A stretch of 64,000 nucleotides of DNA, from positions 14,372,878-14,436,877 of the forward strand of contig OY829326.1 in assembly GCA_963691655.1 (NCBI GenBank), in the 5' to 3' direction. Made by a program: the position numbers and the translations under genes. Shown here piece after piece: positions 1 to 12,430 of this stretch. This stretch comes from Toxonevra muliebris (Eukaryota > Arthropoda > Insecta > Diptera > Pallopteridae). The notes beneath the pieces are model-generated. The model saw only the letters and a list, made by a program, of their open reading frames with translations, was not told the origin of the DNA and ran no database searches. The number at the start of each line of letters is the position of its first letter. Within the stretch, counting starts at the first letter, position 1.

Positions 1-676
1 GCAAAAATTTGTTTAAATTAAATCAAACAAAGAATTTTTTAATATTTACGAGTATGTACAATGAGAAAAATATTTTAAATGATTGAATACATTTCATTAT
101 TTACGCAATTTATATAAATTTATATTTGTAAAAGTGCTGCTGCTTGCGCTCTTTGTATTACAGACACTTCAAAAAGTGCTCCATACACTGATATTACATT
201 TCCTAAGAAGTGAAGGAATCGCAATTTTTCATAAGAGCGTGAAACTCAATTTTTGTCGCTTGTTCGTGTACATATGAATAATGGTAGTAATTTAAGGCTT
301 CACAAGTCGGAAAAACAAAAGTAAAAAAAAAATTAAAATATTTTAAAAAATGCAAAATTCAAATATAACCATTTTTTCTCTTTATTATGAAAACCACAAT
401 GATGACAATGAAGACAAGCAGAATACAACAGTAAGAGAGGCAGTAGCAAGCCGCACGTGCTGCTGTCGTTTTCAATGCCAACAAGAGTTACAATAACAAA
501 ATATGTAACGAGAGCGTGTTGCTAAAAGTGAAATGTACATAGGCAGGCAAGCACGAAGGCATGTAAAGTATTGTCTTTACACAGAAATCCCTCAAAGCCT
601 AAAGCATTTGTATTTGTGTATTGGCATACAAATACATACATATCTATGAAATTTATATGTATGCAAATACCTACGC

Positions 677-700
677 ATGTATGTATGTATGTATGTATGT
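677..700. repeat. (ATGT)6 microsatellite
   Basis: Six uninterrupted ATGT units. Imperfect ATAC/ATGT-type runs lie on both sides, as is common in fly intergenic DNA. Confidence 0.9.
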
Positions 701-1654
701 ACTTAAAGTATGAGTAAAATCTTGTATGCAAAACGTAACAACAACATCATCAGTCAAACCATAACCTCAGGAGTTACTTATGTTCAACGAGTTTCATGGC
801 AATAAAACTTTTGCTAGCTACTGTATGTAAGACACAAGCGTACAGAGAGACAGACATACAGACAGACAATCTTTCTAGAGTTTGCGAGAATGAAAGAGTA
901 TACAAAATTTCACTCCTTTATATACATGGATAAATAAACTTTCAGTTTCAAAAGTGTGTATTCAAAATTTAACAGAATGTAATAATATGTAAGTCAGTAA
1001 TGAAGTTAAGTTTTTATTGTTATAACTGCACCTTAAAAATATTTACTTTTATATTTTGCCAGGATTCAAATTTTATAAATTAGCAACCAACACTCTTAAC
1101 ATTAACCAATTGTCTGCACTAGTGCAAAAAGTATATACATATATAAGCGGCATTTCAAAACAAGTCAAAACTACGCCCAATCGATTTCTCACCTATATAG
1201 ATTCAATTTTTTCCCGCAATACTACGTAAAACTTTGTGGAAGAAGAAACTGGGGGTTGGCATATTTCTTAAACTTTCTTGAATAATATATTTCCTAGTTT
1301 GGAGTTTCGAACTCTAGTCCGAGTGGTAATAAATGCCTATCTACACCAAATGATCTCTAATAAGCCAATATTCATAGCTAAAGGCTTTGATCAGCCCAAT
1401 ATCAGCGAAAGTTTTGTTCATCAGGTGAGATGTTTATATTGAGTTGTATGCTTAGCATTTTTTTCTATTAAGTATTTGAATAATCAATATTTTTAGAAAA
1501 ATGCACAAAGTTTTCTGCGGTCAGGTCAATATAAATGACGACAGTTGTGGTTTCAGAAGCATTTATAAATGGATCTACGATTCGGATGGGGGAAGACTGA
1601 TTTTGCCAAATTGTAGACTAGTTAAAAGACCAATAACAAGATCAAGACTGAATG

Positions 1655-2036
1655 CAAGTTAAAACTTACACCGAAAATAAATTAAAAAACAAGAAGTCCA
1701 AAAATACAACTAATTTCAGACCAAAAATCGTACCAAAATCTGCCCAAAAGTTACACCAGATCACACACCAAAAGCAAACTAAATTTCGAAACGATTATCA
1801 AACTAAATTCAATCCAAAATTCAATTTAACTCAGATCGAAAATCGGAGTAGAAAACCAAAAATTTAGACAGCAATCTTAAGCTAAAATAAGACCAAGCCT
1901 TAAGCCAAAAAAAGCAGTTAAAAAAAGAGGCCAAAAACCTTAATAATGGTTCGCCAAAATTAGGATATCATAAATTGATCCTGAAGTTTTAAAGGTTGTC
2001 CACAGCTCCTTAGGTCTCCTTCTGGATTCACCACTG
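1655..2036 (-). repeat. Dispersed repeat: degenerate TCAGACCAAA array with CCACTG terminus, copy 1
   Basis: An array of imperfect short units of the form aaaattCAGACcaaa runs from about 1,655 to 1,920. A spacer containing 'ggccaaaaaccttaataatgg' minus its last base follows, and the copy ends in 'ggattcaccactgg'. The same order of parts (array, 'ggccaaaaaccattat' spacer, 'cgaatccgccactgg') recurs at 53,080-53,744. Read on the minus strand the copy starts CAGTGG, a terminus common in hAT-like elements. The strand given follows that reading. Confidence 0.55.
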
Positions 2037-4321
2037 GTCGAATTGTTTATTTGTTGTGCATAACTGTATTGTATGTGGTAGTTAGACTGATATTATACTT
2101 CGCTTTTATATTAAAGTTTAGGTTTTTGTTTTATATTCTTTTATAGGTTTAGGTAAGAGTAATATTTTCTCACCTTTGACAGCTTGAAAACTCTGAGAAC
2201 TTTAAATTTCCTCAAAACTCCAACTATCTCTACTTTTTAATATTTCATACTTCCGCATTATACATATTATACTAAACGCTAATGCAAAGAATTAAGACCA
2301 TGCTGTTGTTAATTTATGATTCACAAGAACTTATGTTTTTTCACCAGACAGTAAGAAAATGTATGCTATAATGAAAATCCATAAGCCAGAGAAAAATGTG
2401 CTAACAAGACCTCCGACCAACTCCCACCATAAACAAGCAGCATGTGAAAACTATTGAAGCGAAATAGTACGCGTAAATATGTCAGTAAATTAAAAATCAA
2501 TTCCTTCTTTCAACGAGTAATCACAGCATAAGTTGAAGAACAATGAAAGCTTCTTCCTAGTATGTACATACTAGAAAACTTAAAACAATGAGCATTTGTG
2601 AAGTTAAAAAGGCAGCAGACAACATGACGGGCGCTTGTACAGGCAAAAAAGACAAACAACTTGCATTACGCTCAAATAAAAATGGTTCATAAAATTTCTT
2701 TAATTTTTAACTATGAAGAAATTTATCTTTTCTGTTAGAACAAAATTGAATAGTACCAAGATTTTACTGCTAAATTTAATGCATATCTAGTAAATGAATT
2801 ACTTGCAACCAGAAATCTTATTAAACTACTCGGAATTAAGTACGTCAATGTAGAAAGTAATCAAAATGATTAAATTTATTATTCAACTTCATTAATCGTG
2901 TTTTGTGCCGTACTGAATTGAGCAGCGAATCCATTCAGATGAATATGAAATTGAACAACAAGTCTCCAACAACTTTTTCTTAATGGTCAGTAACACAGAA
3001 ACAGTATTTTTCAATGGAAAAATATCAATTCATTTCATTGAAGTTCACTTGAAGAAATTATGCGAATACATTTACGGCCACATTCATTGAGCAGTAAATG
3101 CGAAAATTATGCAAATATTCAAGCACATACATACATGCATATTTACCTATACGTATACACACTTATAACAAAGAAAATTAAATAATATTATTTCTTTAAT
3201 CGCCATTGTGTATGTCGATAAATATAAATGCTTCTTGGTAAGATATTCTTAACTACTGATGAATTTTGATACTTACATGAAATGTATACAATTTGTTTTT
3301 TGTTTTTTTCAATACTAATGAATTAAAATTAACAATTCGTTGGAACTGATTGAACACTTAGTGTTATTTTTGTAGCATTTAGTTAAGTTTAAATTTAAAA
3401 TATTTCATTTAAACTACGAGCTTGGACTATAAATAACTAACTTTTTGATATACATACCTAAACTGAATTTGCAAATATATAAAATATTGTATTTTTTAAA
3501 CGTTTTTAACATTTAATTAATTCAATTAGTGCACAATTGTTAAACGTGTCTAAATTTGTACAATGTAATTTAATTTTTTATTTTAAGACACTATGAAAAT
3601 TAAATCTAAATGTGTAATTTTTTCATTGTCATAACTTGGTTTATATGTAGATTTATAACGATAATTCAATAATAAATATAAATATATAGAACAATTGTGG
3701 TAGTTTTTATCATATCGTGACGATACTTGAAAAACAAAAATTTTTAATTCTGGGTTATATTTTCAAATATGAGTAACTTATATAGGATGTCGAAGTAAGT
3801 ACCTTAGTGATACTTTAATTAGTGATGAGGAATTATGGCGGATTCCGATTTACCTGTCTTTATATACCGTGTTGTTGCTTGGACTGTAAACGTTCGTGAA
3901 GCCTGTTTGAATTCCTGTTCCAGGTTATTGGAAGTTTTGAGATTATGTTTTAAATACAAGATATTTATTTCTTACTATATAACTATCACTATATATCATT
4001 TTTATATATTATATACTTGATTTAGTACATTTTTCCTTATCTTTAAACGTTTGCTGTAAATAGGTATGCAAAATGTTTTATAATTTAATTAAAATATCAC
4101 AAAAAGAAAATGTCCGCTCATTAAAAAATGGAAACATGCAATATAACCTCAAAATAAATAATGCAAGATTCCCTTTCAGTTTATAATATTAACGAATTAC
4201 TCCATAGTGGAATATGTGTATAAGCATGCATGGACATAAACATACATACATATATACTTAAACATGTATATTCATTCATATAGTGTATACCTACACTCAA
4301 CAAAATAATTTTATAAAATAC

Positions 4322-5445
4322 TAACTGACCCGGCAGACATTGTTCTACCCTTTCTACGAAGAAGCGCGAAAATTTAAGTTTATTTCACTGAAGAAGAATG
4401 AAGTTTCTTGGTGTTTAAAATTGAACATTGGTAATGGCAATTCAAACTTGAATTTGGTAAAAATTTAAAAATGAGGCATTCAAATTGGCATTTTTAAACT
4501 TATCTAATTTGCAGAAGAATATCAAAGACCGCTCTAGAAGCTATATCTAAAAGTAGTAGAAATAATAGTAGAAAAAGGAATGGAAAAAGTAGTTGAATAG
4601 CAGTAAAAAAGTAGAAGAAAATAGTAGTAGAAATAGTAGTAGGAAAAAGAATAGAAAATAGTATTACTAATTGTTGTAAAGAAGTAGTAAAAAGGTAGTA
4701 GGAAAAGTAGTAGAAAAATAGTTAAACATAGTAGTACAAAAATAGTAAAAATGAAGTAGAAAAAGTGGTAGAAATAATAGAAATAAAAGTAGTAGGAAAA
4801 ACTGTAAAAAAGTAGTAAAAAATAGTAGTGGAAAATAGTAGAAAGTAGTAGTAGAAAATAAGAAAAAAATGTATTAAAAAAGTATTGTAGTAGAAAAAAG
4901 TACTAAAATAGTAATAGAAAATATTGGTTGAAAAAGTAGTAGAAAATAAGAAAAATTTGCAGAAAAAAATAAGTTTAAAAGTAGTAGAAAATAGTAGTAG
5001 AATTAGTAGTAGTAGAAAATAAAAGTGAAGCATGATGCCACACCCATTAATCCAACAAACTGAAAGAATTTAAACTTTAGTACCATACCATAAATGCCTC
5101 CTAAGATATGTATCTCATAATGGAAATTCAGGTTATATAGAAGGTGCCACACCCACTTTTTCAATCCCACCCATATTTTTGTTGTAGCATGGCATTGTCA
5201 ATTCTCGTTACTGTACCAAATTTTTGTACTGTGCTATAAATGGTTCTTGAGATATACCCAAAAAGCTATTAGGATTGTATGGGAGGTGCCACCCCCACTT
5301 CCTAAAAGCCATTATGAATAGTTATGATTCATCCTCCCGCCAAGAAAATATATTCTGGAAATATGACTTCAATCGGTCCAGTCGTTCAGAAGTTACACGA
5401 TGTCATACACACAAAACTCTACGATTATATATATGAAGATATAAC
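4322..5445. repeat. Interspersed repeat copy with GTAGTAGAAA expansion and 'gccacaccca' blocks
   Basis: The block opens with 'actgacccggcagacattg' and closes near 'aatcggtccagtcgttcaga' followed by 'acgattatatatatgaag', phrases I recognise as common in insect interspersed repeats. The middle (about 4,545-5,030) is an imperfect tagtagaaaa microsatellite expansion. From 5,035 to 5,330 there are three 'gtgccacacccac'-type blocks about 110-130 bp apart, related to sequence near 10,640-10,980 and 35,090. I do not name the family. Confidence 0.55.
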
Positions 5446-5739
5446 AAACATTACTAATTCAGGCTCTGGCTAAAGCAGTAAATATTAAGTACTTCCTTTC
5501 TGCTATATACAGGAAGATCAATGATCAATACTGGTGGACAAGGACGTGTCAAAATCTTTGCGAGGCTTGATAGTAAACTTCAGTATTCATGCAACATATT
5601 TATCAAGGATCTTTCGGGATACGATGACTGGATCTATATTTTCCAGTTGTTATTAGCAGTAAAAAATTCAATATCAGCACTGGCCGATCTAGAATTAGTG
5701 TTTGGGGAGGGCACATTTTGGTATATTAAATTATAAATA
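5446..5739. other. Short stretch with no supported gene
   Basis: A 71-residue open frame at 5,521-5,736 has a more coding-like composition than its surroundings, but I recognise no family and see no splice partners. It directly precedes a degenerate array of the dispersed type, so it may be part of the same mobile element. Confidence 0.4.
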
Positions 5740-6110
5740 TTATAAAAAAAAATCCAAACGAAGAACCCGACTATAAATCAGATCAAACCAGACTAAAATT
5801 CAGATCGAGACCCAGATCAAAAACAATTGCAAAAATCTAATCAATGTTCACACGAAAAATCAGGCGAAGAGTAGACCAAAATTCAGACGAAATTTAAACG
5901 AAATTCAAACTAAATTCAGGCTTAAATTAATACCAAATTAAAATAAAAAATCAGATTAAATTCTGACTAAAATTCAAACCAAAAGCAGACAAGAAACCTG
6001 ACCAAAATTATGATCAATTTCAGAGCAGACATCAGCCTATACAAAATAAGCTTAAAAACCAAACCATAAGATCCGATCTAAAACCAGATCAAAACGTAAA
6101 CTAAGAATCT
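5740..6110. repeat. Degenerate TCAGACCAAA-type array, copy 2
   Basis: Imperfect repetition of 'aaattcagac', 'cagatcaaa' and 'gaccaaaattc' over about 370 bp, the same vocabulary and orientation as at 1,655 and 53,080. A clear CACTG terminus is missing; 'ctgacggatcaccc' near 6,176-6,190 may be a decayed version. Confidence 0.5.
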
Positions 6111-9100
6111 TAAATTGACAATGAAACTCGACATGTTTTCAAACTAGCTTTAAATCTAATAATTACCCTTAACAGTCTGACGGATCACCCATTTCTGGTA
6201 AATATATGCGCATTTACTGTTAATAATAAAACTAATTAGATGGAGGTATAACCAGAAACTGTTGAACAATAGACTGCAATTTATGAAATTGCTCAGAAAC
6301 TTCTTTGTGTTAAAAATTGCATTCCGATATTGTAAACATATTTCTGCAAGTGTAGACACATAACTCACGCTATACACATAAACATATTTTAATATTTCAA
6401 CTATACCATATATCGTTAATTTCTTTTTATTTAAGAGTAAACAAGACAACAAAAGCAACAGCGAACCGCATCAAACAATGAACAACGACAACAGCGATAA
6501 TAATTCCAACAAAGACAACATCATAATAAAGTGCGGACAAGTGGAAAATAAAATTAATATGTTTTCATAATATTTCAGATTCAGAATGCAGCAAGCAACG
6601 TGCAACATATTTTTAACAATATGCAATGTGTGAATCGCTGCAAGAAGCAGAAATTCACAAAAAAAATTCAACAAAAATCTTCATTTTGTATGTGGTCATC
6701 ATTTATGCCAAGAATGAAATTAATATGTATACGATTTTTATTTATTAAACAAACCAACTGCAAATAAATATGTATGCAACAGCTCAACCCAGCGGTTTTT
6801 AAGAAAAGTGCTTCAAAATTAGGCGGTTAAAAAATGATTAAATGATTGTAACTGCACCATGTCAACCAAAAATTGCAACAAATGATGCTCCGAACATAAT
6901 GGATGTGACAGCAACACTGCAACACAACAAGAAGATGGCGCCTGCAGCAAATGCTGTCATATTTACTACGACTTGAACACAACGAACGCGGAAAAGGCAA
7001 AACTTTACTCTCCAAATAATTTTTCATTCATATCCATTTTTCCACTTTATAAAAATTAAAACACTAATTTTTTTTTTTTAATTTTTTTATAAGTTAACTT
7101 ATTTCTATTACTTATAGTAGAAAAAACAGATGAAAACAAAATGGAATTTTTTTTTCACGTTTGATAATTCGCTTACATTTCATTCTGTCGCAGGTCAAAA
7201 ATAGAAATAGATTGCAGTCCATGGCTTGTTGCATTGTCGCTGTGTTGCAGCCAATGTGTTTGTCTTCATAAGAATACATACGATCAAAGTGTTGGCAGTT
7301 GTCGCAATGTTGCTATCGCATCTATTGTGTTCGGGGCATGAAGTTTTCATTCGAACAATAGAAACGAGTATCGTTTAACAAGACGCTACGAACGATTGAC
7401 AGAGCTAGAAACGAATTTCATGAAAAGTGGGAACGGTTTATTTTACTTTTTTCAACTATTTTGTAAAAATAAATAAAAATATAATAGGTATATATATTTT
7501 GCATATGTAGCCATATATTTTTATTTTAAAAGGAATAACAAAAGAAATAGCATATTTTAATCGATAATAGACATACTTTTTTCTTTCTCAACAAAAGTAA
7601 GCGCAAAGCAGTGAACGAGCGAGCGGAAATGCCTATCTAACACATTCATTGTTGCACTTGTTCAGCGCTTAAAGTACAACCCTAATAAGCGCTATTCTTC
7701 AAAGACATGTAATATTAACTTTTTAACACGCCGCGTTGCGGATCTGTTACATACCCAATTTTTCCTTACAAAATTCTACAGACATGTTATTTTATTTTGT
7801 TGTGTATCATAACTGATTAAGTAGAAACTGGTGTAACTATTTTATGTTATTTGAAAGGTATTGACAACTGCTAACGTAATGTATTTTCCAAACAAACAAA
7901 AAAATGCATTCACTTGACATTTTTGGTTAGAAATGAAAAAGTAATAACTTTAAAAAAAACATAGTTTACTCATATATTTATATATTTTACTGCGGTTTTT
8001 TCTAAAACTGTGATTGATAGATTTTCTAATAATTGATAATAATTGACAAATAGTGATAAATATGCACAAACAACAAAAAAATCGCATTTTTGAATAAGTG
8101 GCATAAACAAATTTTTTTTAATAAAACCTTTTTAGGAAAAAATTTTCAAAAACAAAAAAATACATGTTTGTTTATTTCTTAATACGAATCGAACTATCTA
8201 TGATCTTGCGTGATAAAGGGTTAAAATTAGTTCGCAACGTATGTGCTTTTAGACCATTGAAGTGGTTGCAGTTAAGCACTTGTTAAGCATTATTGTAGTA
8301 CTTTAGTTTACCGCTGGGAAGATACTTTTGTTTTTGCATTAATATTTTGTAAAATCAGCTACATTGCAGTGAATGTGGCTTGCTTTCTATATATATATGC
8401 AATGTTAAGTAAAAGTAATAAATTTAAAAATTTTTCTTTTTTGAAATATCATTAATGTCAAAAGGGATTAAGTTGTTGGTTGACGTATGCAACTGTTGTG
8501 ATTGATTCAGAGAAATTTCAGAAATATTACAGATGTATTTTATAATATTGTGGTAATTCATTTGGTTTTGGCCAAATACCATCAAACGTGCAAAAAAAAA
8601 AAATAGAAGCTTTTGGGTTTGGTAAAAAAATTAAATGATTCGTCAGTATTAAGTGTACAGTACTTTCATATATCAATCTGTCTTGATTCATGTGAGCTGC
8701 AATATGAGCCTACAAACAAAGTTTATTAAACTCCAACCATATTTAATTCAGGTGTTCCCACTTCCTATAATTAATTGTAAATTAATTAATATACACATTT
8801 GCTATCAGCTTAATTTTATTGAAAAAAAAAAACAAAATCATTTCTCAGATTAAATGAATTGATAAATTGTTGCATTTAAAATTAGTTTGTTTACTTCACT
8901 TATTGGTTTCTTGGCGCCTTTTATTGATTTTGAAGTTTTAACTTGCTCTAAAACAATAAAAACTTATTTGATTATTATTAAAACACATAAATTTGAATAA
9001 TACTCGTGCGCTAATTAACTTAATAATATTTTGATCTTTGTTTGTTTTTAAGATAATAAAAAATCATATTGAATTAATTTTGAAATTAAAAAAGGCACTT

Positions 9101-10619
9101 AAATGAAATCCATTAATAAAACTAGATCAGTGAATAGGGAATAAAATGTTAGGAAAAGATATTCAAACATGCCAGTTATACCAGTTGGGCAGCGACTTCC
9201 TTCCTTCTATTGTCAATTGCTAGATTCATCTTAACCCATAAAGTGTAGTTGCCAATTAGAACAGATGAATTTTTCCTTTTCGTACAAATAAAATTTATTG
9301 AAAGCTTAGAAATTGATTTAAATTATTTTTTTGCGAAAATGTGAAATAATAACAAAAATATGTACAAAAAATGGAGTAACTAGCGCATTTTATGGCATAA
9401 AACGTAATTTTTGGAGGTGAAAAGTTTTTTTACGCTAGTGTAAAAGTGTGTTTTTTTTTCTGTATTTCATAGTCCATAAAAGACAAATTAGGTGTTCAGT
9501 TGTAATTTTTCGATAATTACACTATGCTTGAAATTGATACTTCAAAATATGGACAAATGCGGAACCATTCGGTCTGAAAATGATACATTTTAGTCCGTAC
9601 TCACACACGTTTTCGCATCCGAAAGCGGACTGGAAACGATACGTTTTACGTATGAAGTAAAATCTGCAAACGTACAGAAAAAACGGTATGAAAAAGTTCC
9701 TGAAAAAAAGTACAGAAAAGTACCATAAAATAAGCAATTTGAGCAAAAATGTTGTTCCCAGTTTTAAATAACGTTGTGCTCAATTTTTTTATTTTTTTAT
9801 TGTTTTAATTTGTTTAATGTTTAGGACAGAAGTATAAACAATAATTTCAGCGTGACCACAACGCAACTGAACTATGAAAAGAATTACAGTACGACTTGCG
9901 GGTTCTCATTCTCTTTGTTATACTAGATTTTGCATCCACTTTCCGAAGATATAAAAACACGACGATTTCATACCAGCAAAGCGGGTAGGTCCGTTTTTAC
10001 ATACGTTTAGCCGGTAATATCGTTTTTTTTTTTGGTTTGCAACGAGATATAGAAACATACTAGTAAAGCGGATGCATCCGTTTTTATGCGCGTTTTGTCG
10101 GGAGCATACGTTTCTTAGTTTGTTGGTTAGGGAGTAACTTTCGTATGTCTAGAATACAAATACGAAAAAGAAAATTTCATCTGATTCCAATGAAGTTATG
10201 GACAATTTGTACCTCGTATGCTCTGAGAAAATCTCACCCACGAAGCATGATCCAAAATGTTCCTCTTGCAAACAGTTTGCGCATTATGATTACGTGAGAA
10301 CTTGTGGCAATGTTTTTACATACCAAAATTGTGCTCCAAACTTTGAATCCGACGAAGAATGAGTTATACTCATTTATTGCAAAAAGTTTAAATATTGGTA
10401 AATACTAATAAACATAATAATGTGTTTTTTTTTTTCATTTAAAAATTACATGCAAGTGTCGATTTAGCCACATGGTTTTTCCTTTGACAGATTTTCCTTC
10501 ACATAAGTTTTATTCTTTCCAAGTAATTAATTAACACAGCACCATACATTAAAATGGCATAATAAAATTTTGTACCCAAATGAACGCTAAATTTTACAAT
10601 ACCTAAAAATGAAAAGAAA
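6111..10619. other. Gene-free AT-rich stretch
   Basis: No reading frame resembles a known family and no convincing exon pair is visible. Homopolymer T/A tracts are frequent. A pair of loosely similar phrases mentioning 'aaagcgg' and 'ccgtttttat/acatacg' occurs near 9,985-10,110, suggesting a small decayed tandem duplication. Confidence 0.5.
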
Positions 10620-11010
10620 AAAGTGTTAGCTTGGCCCCAGCCTTCCCTACAATTTTTGTACTATGCATGGTTCTGATTACATGTTGTTCAAAATTTGTTG
10701 GTATGAGAGGAGGCACACCCAATTGCTCAGTACAACATTTACTGGGGATAGAGATCAAGTGGGCGTCGTAGCGCAGTGGTTACTGTGTTGGATTGCGAAG
10801 CAGGGCGCACGGGTTCCATACTCTCCTCGGTAAATAATAAAATCAAAATCTACGTGGCGCCACTTTTTGGCTGGGATTTCCGAACCTCCATGAGTAAAAA
10901 TCGCCTATAAAGATATGTAGCTATAAGAATTTTTGTTGTATGGGAAAGGCCACGCCCAATTCACTTATTTTTTGCCTAGGAAGTACATATTACATGAGCT
11001 TTCTTATTAT
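10620..11010. repeat. Diverged copy of the 'gccacgcccaa' interspersed repeat, split by a SINE
   Basis: Phrases such as 'caatttttgtactatgcatgg', minus its last base, and 'gtatgggaaaggccacgccc' parallel 'aatttttgtactgtgctat' and 'gtatgggaggtgccaccccc' at 5,220-5,300. A tRNA-like unit (10,761-10,835) sits between the two parts, so the SINE may have inserted into an older repeat. Confidence 0.45.
10761..10835 (+). repeat. tRNA-derived SINE head (pol III A and B boxes)
   Basis: An 11-of-11 fit to the tRNA A-box pattern, TAGCGCAGTGG, lies at 10,769-10,779. A B-box-like GGTTCCATACTC follows at about 10,812-10,823, roughly 33 bp downstream. The segment begins GGGCGTCGTAGCG, like an arthropod tRNA-derived SINE. 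It does not close a proper acceptor stem, so it is not a functional tRNA gene. The 3' boundary is not defined. Confidence 0.55.
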
Positions 11011-12430
11011 CCGGAGAATCTTTTATATTTTTTTTTTAAATCCGAAATGAAAATCTTTATCAAGTTAATTTTACTGAGGGGGGTGTTTTTTGCCGGATCT
11101 GGGAATTCAAAATTGGGCACGTCATCGATATAAGCGTCCGCGATTCATATGTAAATAATATACATATTTAATAATTAATAAGGTTCATAATGTAAAAGTG
11201 CATTGACGTTTTCATCAATTTTTTCTTTAACTCGTGGATTTCACCCATAATTCTCCATTTCAAGGATACACTTTACAACCAAATTGATAAGACTTTTAGA
11301 GAACCCCATGAAGGCTTTTCCAAATATCGTCCAAAATTTCTACGGGATTTCAGATTTATTTCAATATTTATACATATGTATATTCTATTCATTTAGTACT
11401 ATTCATTGAATTTTTTTTGTAAATATTCAAAGCCAACTGTAAAGTAGTGATTTGTTGTAAAATTAAACTAATTTCACACATAATTTAATAACAATAACAA
11501 ATGGAAAAAATTTAAAATGATGTCAATATTAATCAAATGATTGATCACAAACATTTATGAAGTATAAAAAACTACGATTAACCTAATGGCACATTAAAAA
11601 AAAAAAAAAAAAAAAAAAAAATAATAATAAATTGAAAAACAATTGTTGTTTATAACAAGCACATAAACAACAAATTATTGACTCAATCAAAATGACATTT
11701 AACCTCATAAAGCAAAATATTACATTGTTATTTGTTCACCTAGAAAAACTCTCAATAAAGAAAATAATTTTGAAGTGAAAAAATTACTAAACAATAAAGT
11801 TTAGCAGACAGCAGCAGAAACCATGACAACAACACACCTTTAAGAATTTGGGTAAAAAAACAAATACATAATAAACGAAACTTCATTACAAACACATAAA
11901 ATGTTCAATAAATACAATAAAATGCATTAAACTCATATAGTTTGGTTGACAATGCAGTCAGATAGAAACATACGCAACTTTTGTGGGTATAAGATAAAGA
12001 GGTACAACACCTGCATGCCAAAAACATTAATTTGGCAATGATATTTCTGCTGCTGCAGCCCAATAAAAAAAAACTGTTTTGTACAGTCATCAATGTCAAC
12101 GACCCCAAAGCATAAACATAAAACATTAAATTCTAATCGTAAGAAACGCAAAGAAACAAAAATTTTACGAAAAATGTTTTGAAATTCTGACTCAATGCAG
12201 ACAAAAATAAAATTTCAGACACGATCACAAAAAAAAAAAAAATTAAAACAACAAACAAACCTCGCATCAATTCAATGATGCAGCGTAAAATTTGCCACGC
12301 CTGCGCATACACAGCATTAGTTTAGTTATATGTACCTCCTGCAGGAATTTGGGTATCAAAAAAAACTTTGCGTCAATAAAGTCATTCCCTTAAAATTCCA
12401 TAATCGTTAGAGTGTTTTTGGTTAACTTGC
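11011..12430. other. Gene-free AT-rich stretch with a poly(A) tract
   Basis: No coding evidence. A long A run at about 11,597-11,621 followed by ataataata could be the tail of an old retroposon, but I see no recognisable body upstream. Confidence 0.5.

Larger units (their letters stand above)
1..4319. other. AT-rich intergenic or intronic DNA without a recognisable gene
   Basis: I see no coding exon here. Open frames are short, AT-driven and resemble no family. The stretch holds an ATGT microsatellite (677-700) and a degenerate array that ends in a transposon-like terminus (about 1,655-2,036), both listed separately. It could belong to the intron of a gene lying outside the window. Confidence 0.6.

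Noticed and set aside
4722..5033. Minus-strand open frame rich in Phe, Tyr and Leu
   Set aside because: It is the translation of the tagtagaaaa microsatellite expansion, which lacks stops by composition.
5521..5736. 71-residue frame as a real gene
   Set aside because: No homologue recognised, no splice partners, and it abuts a dispersed array; kept only as a note.
10761..10835. Functional tRNA gene
   Set aside because: The A and B boxes are present but no acceptor stem or normal arms close; better explained as a SINE head.
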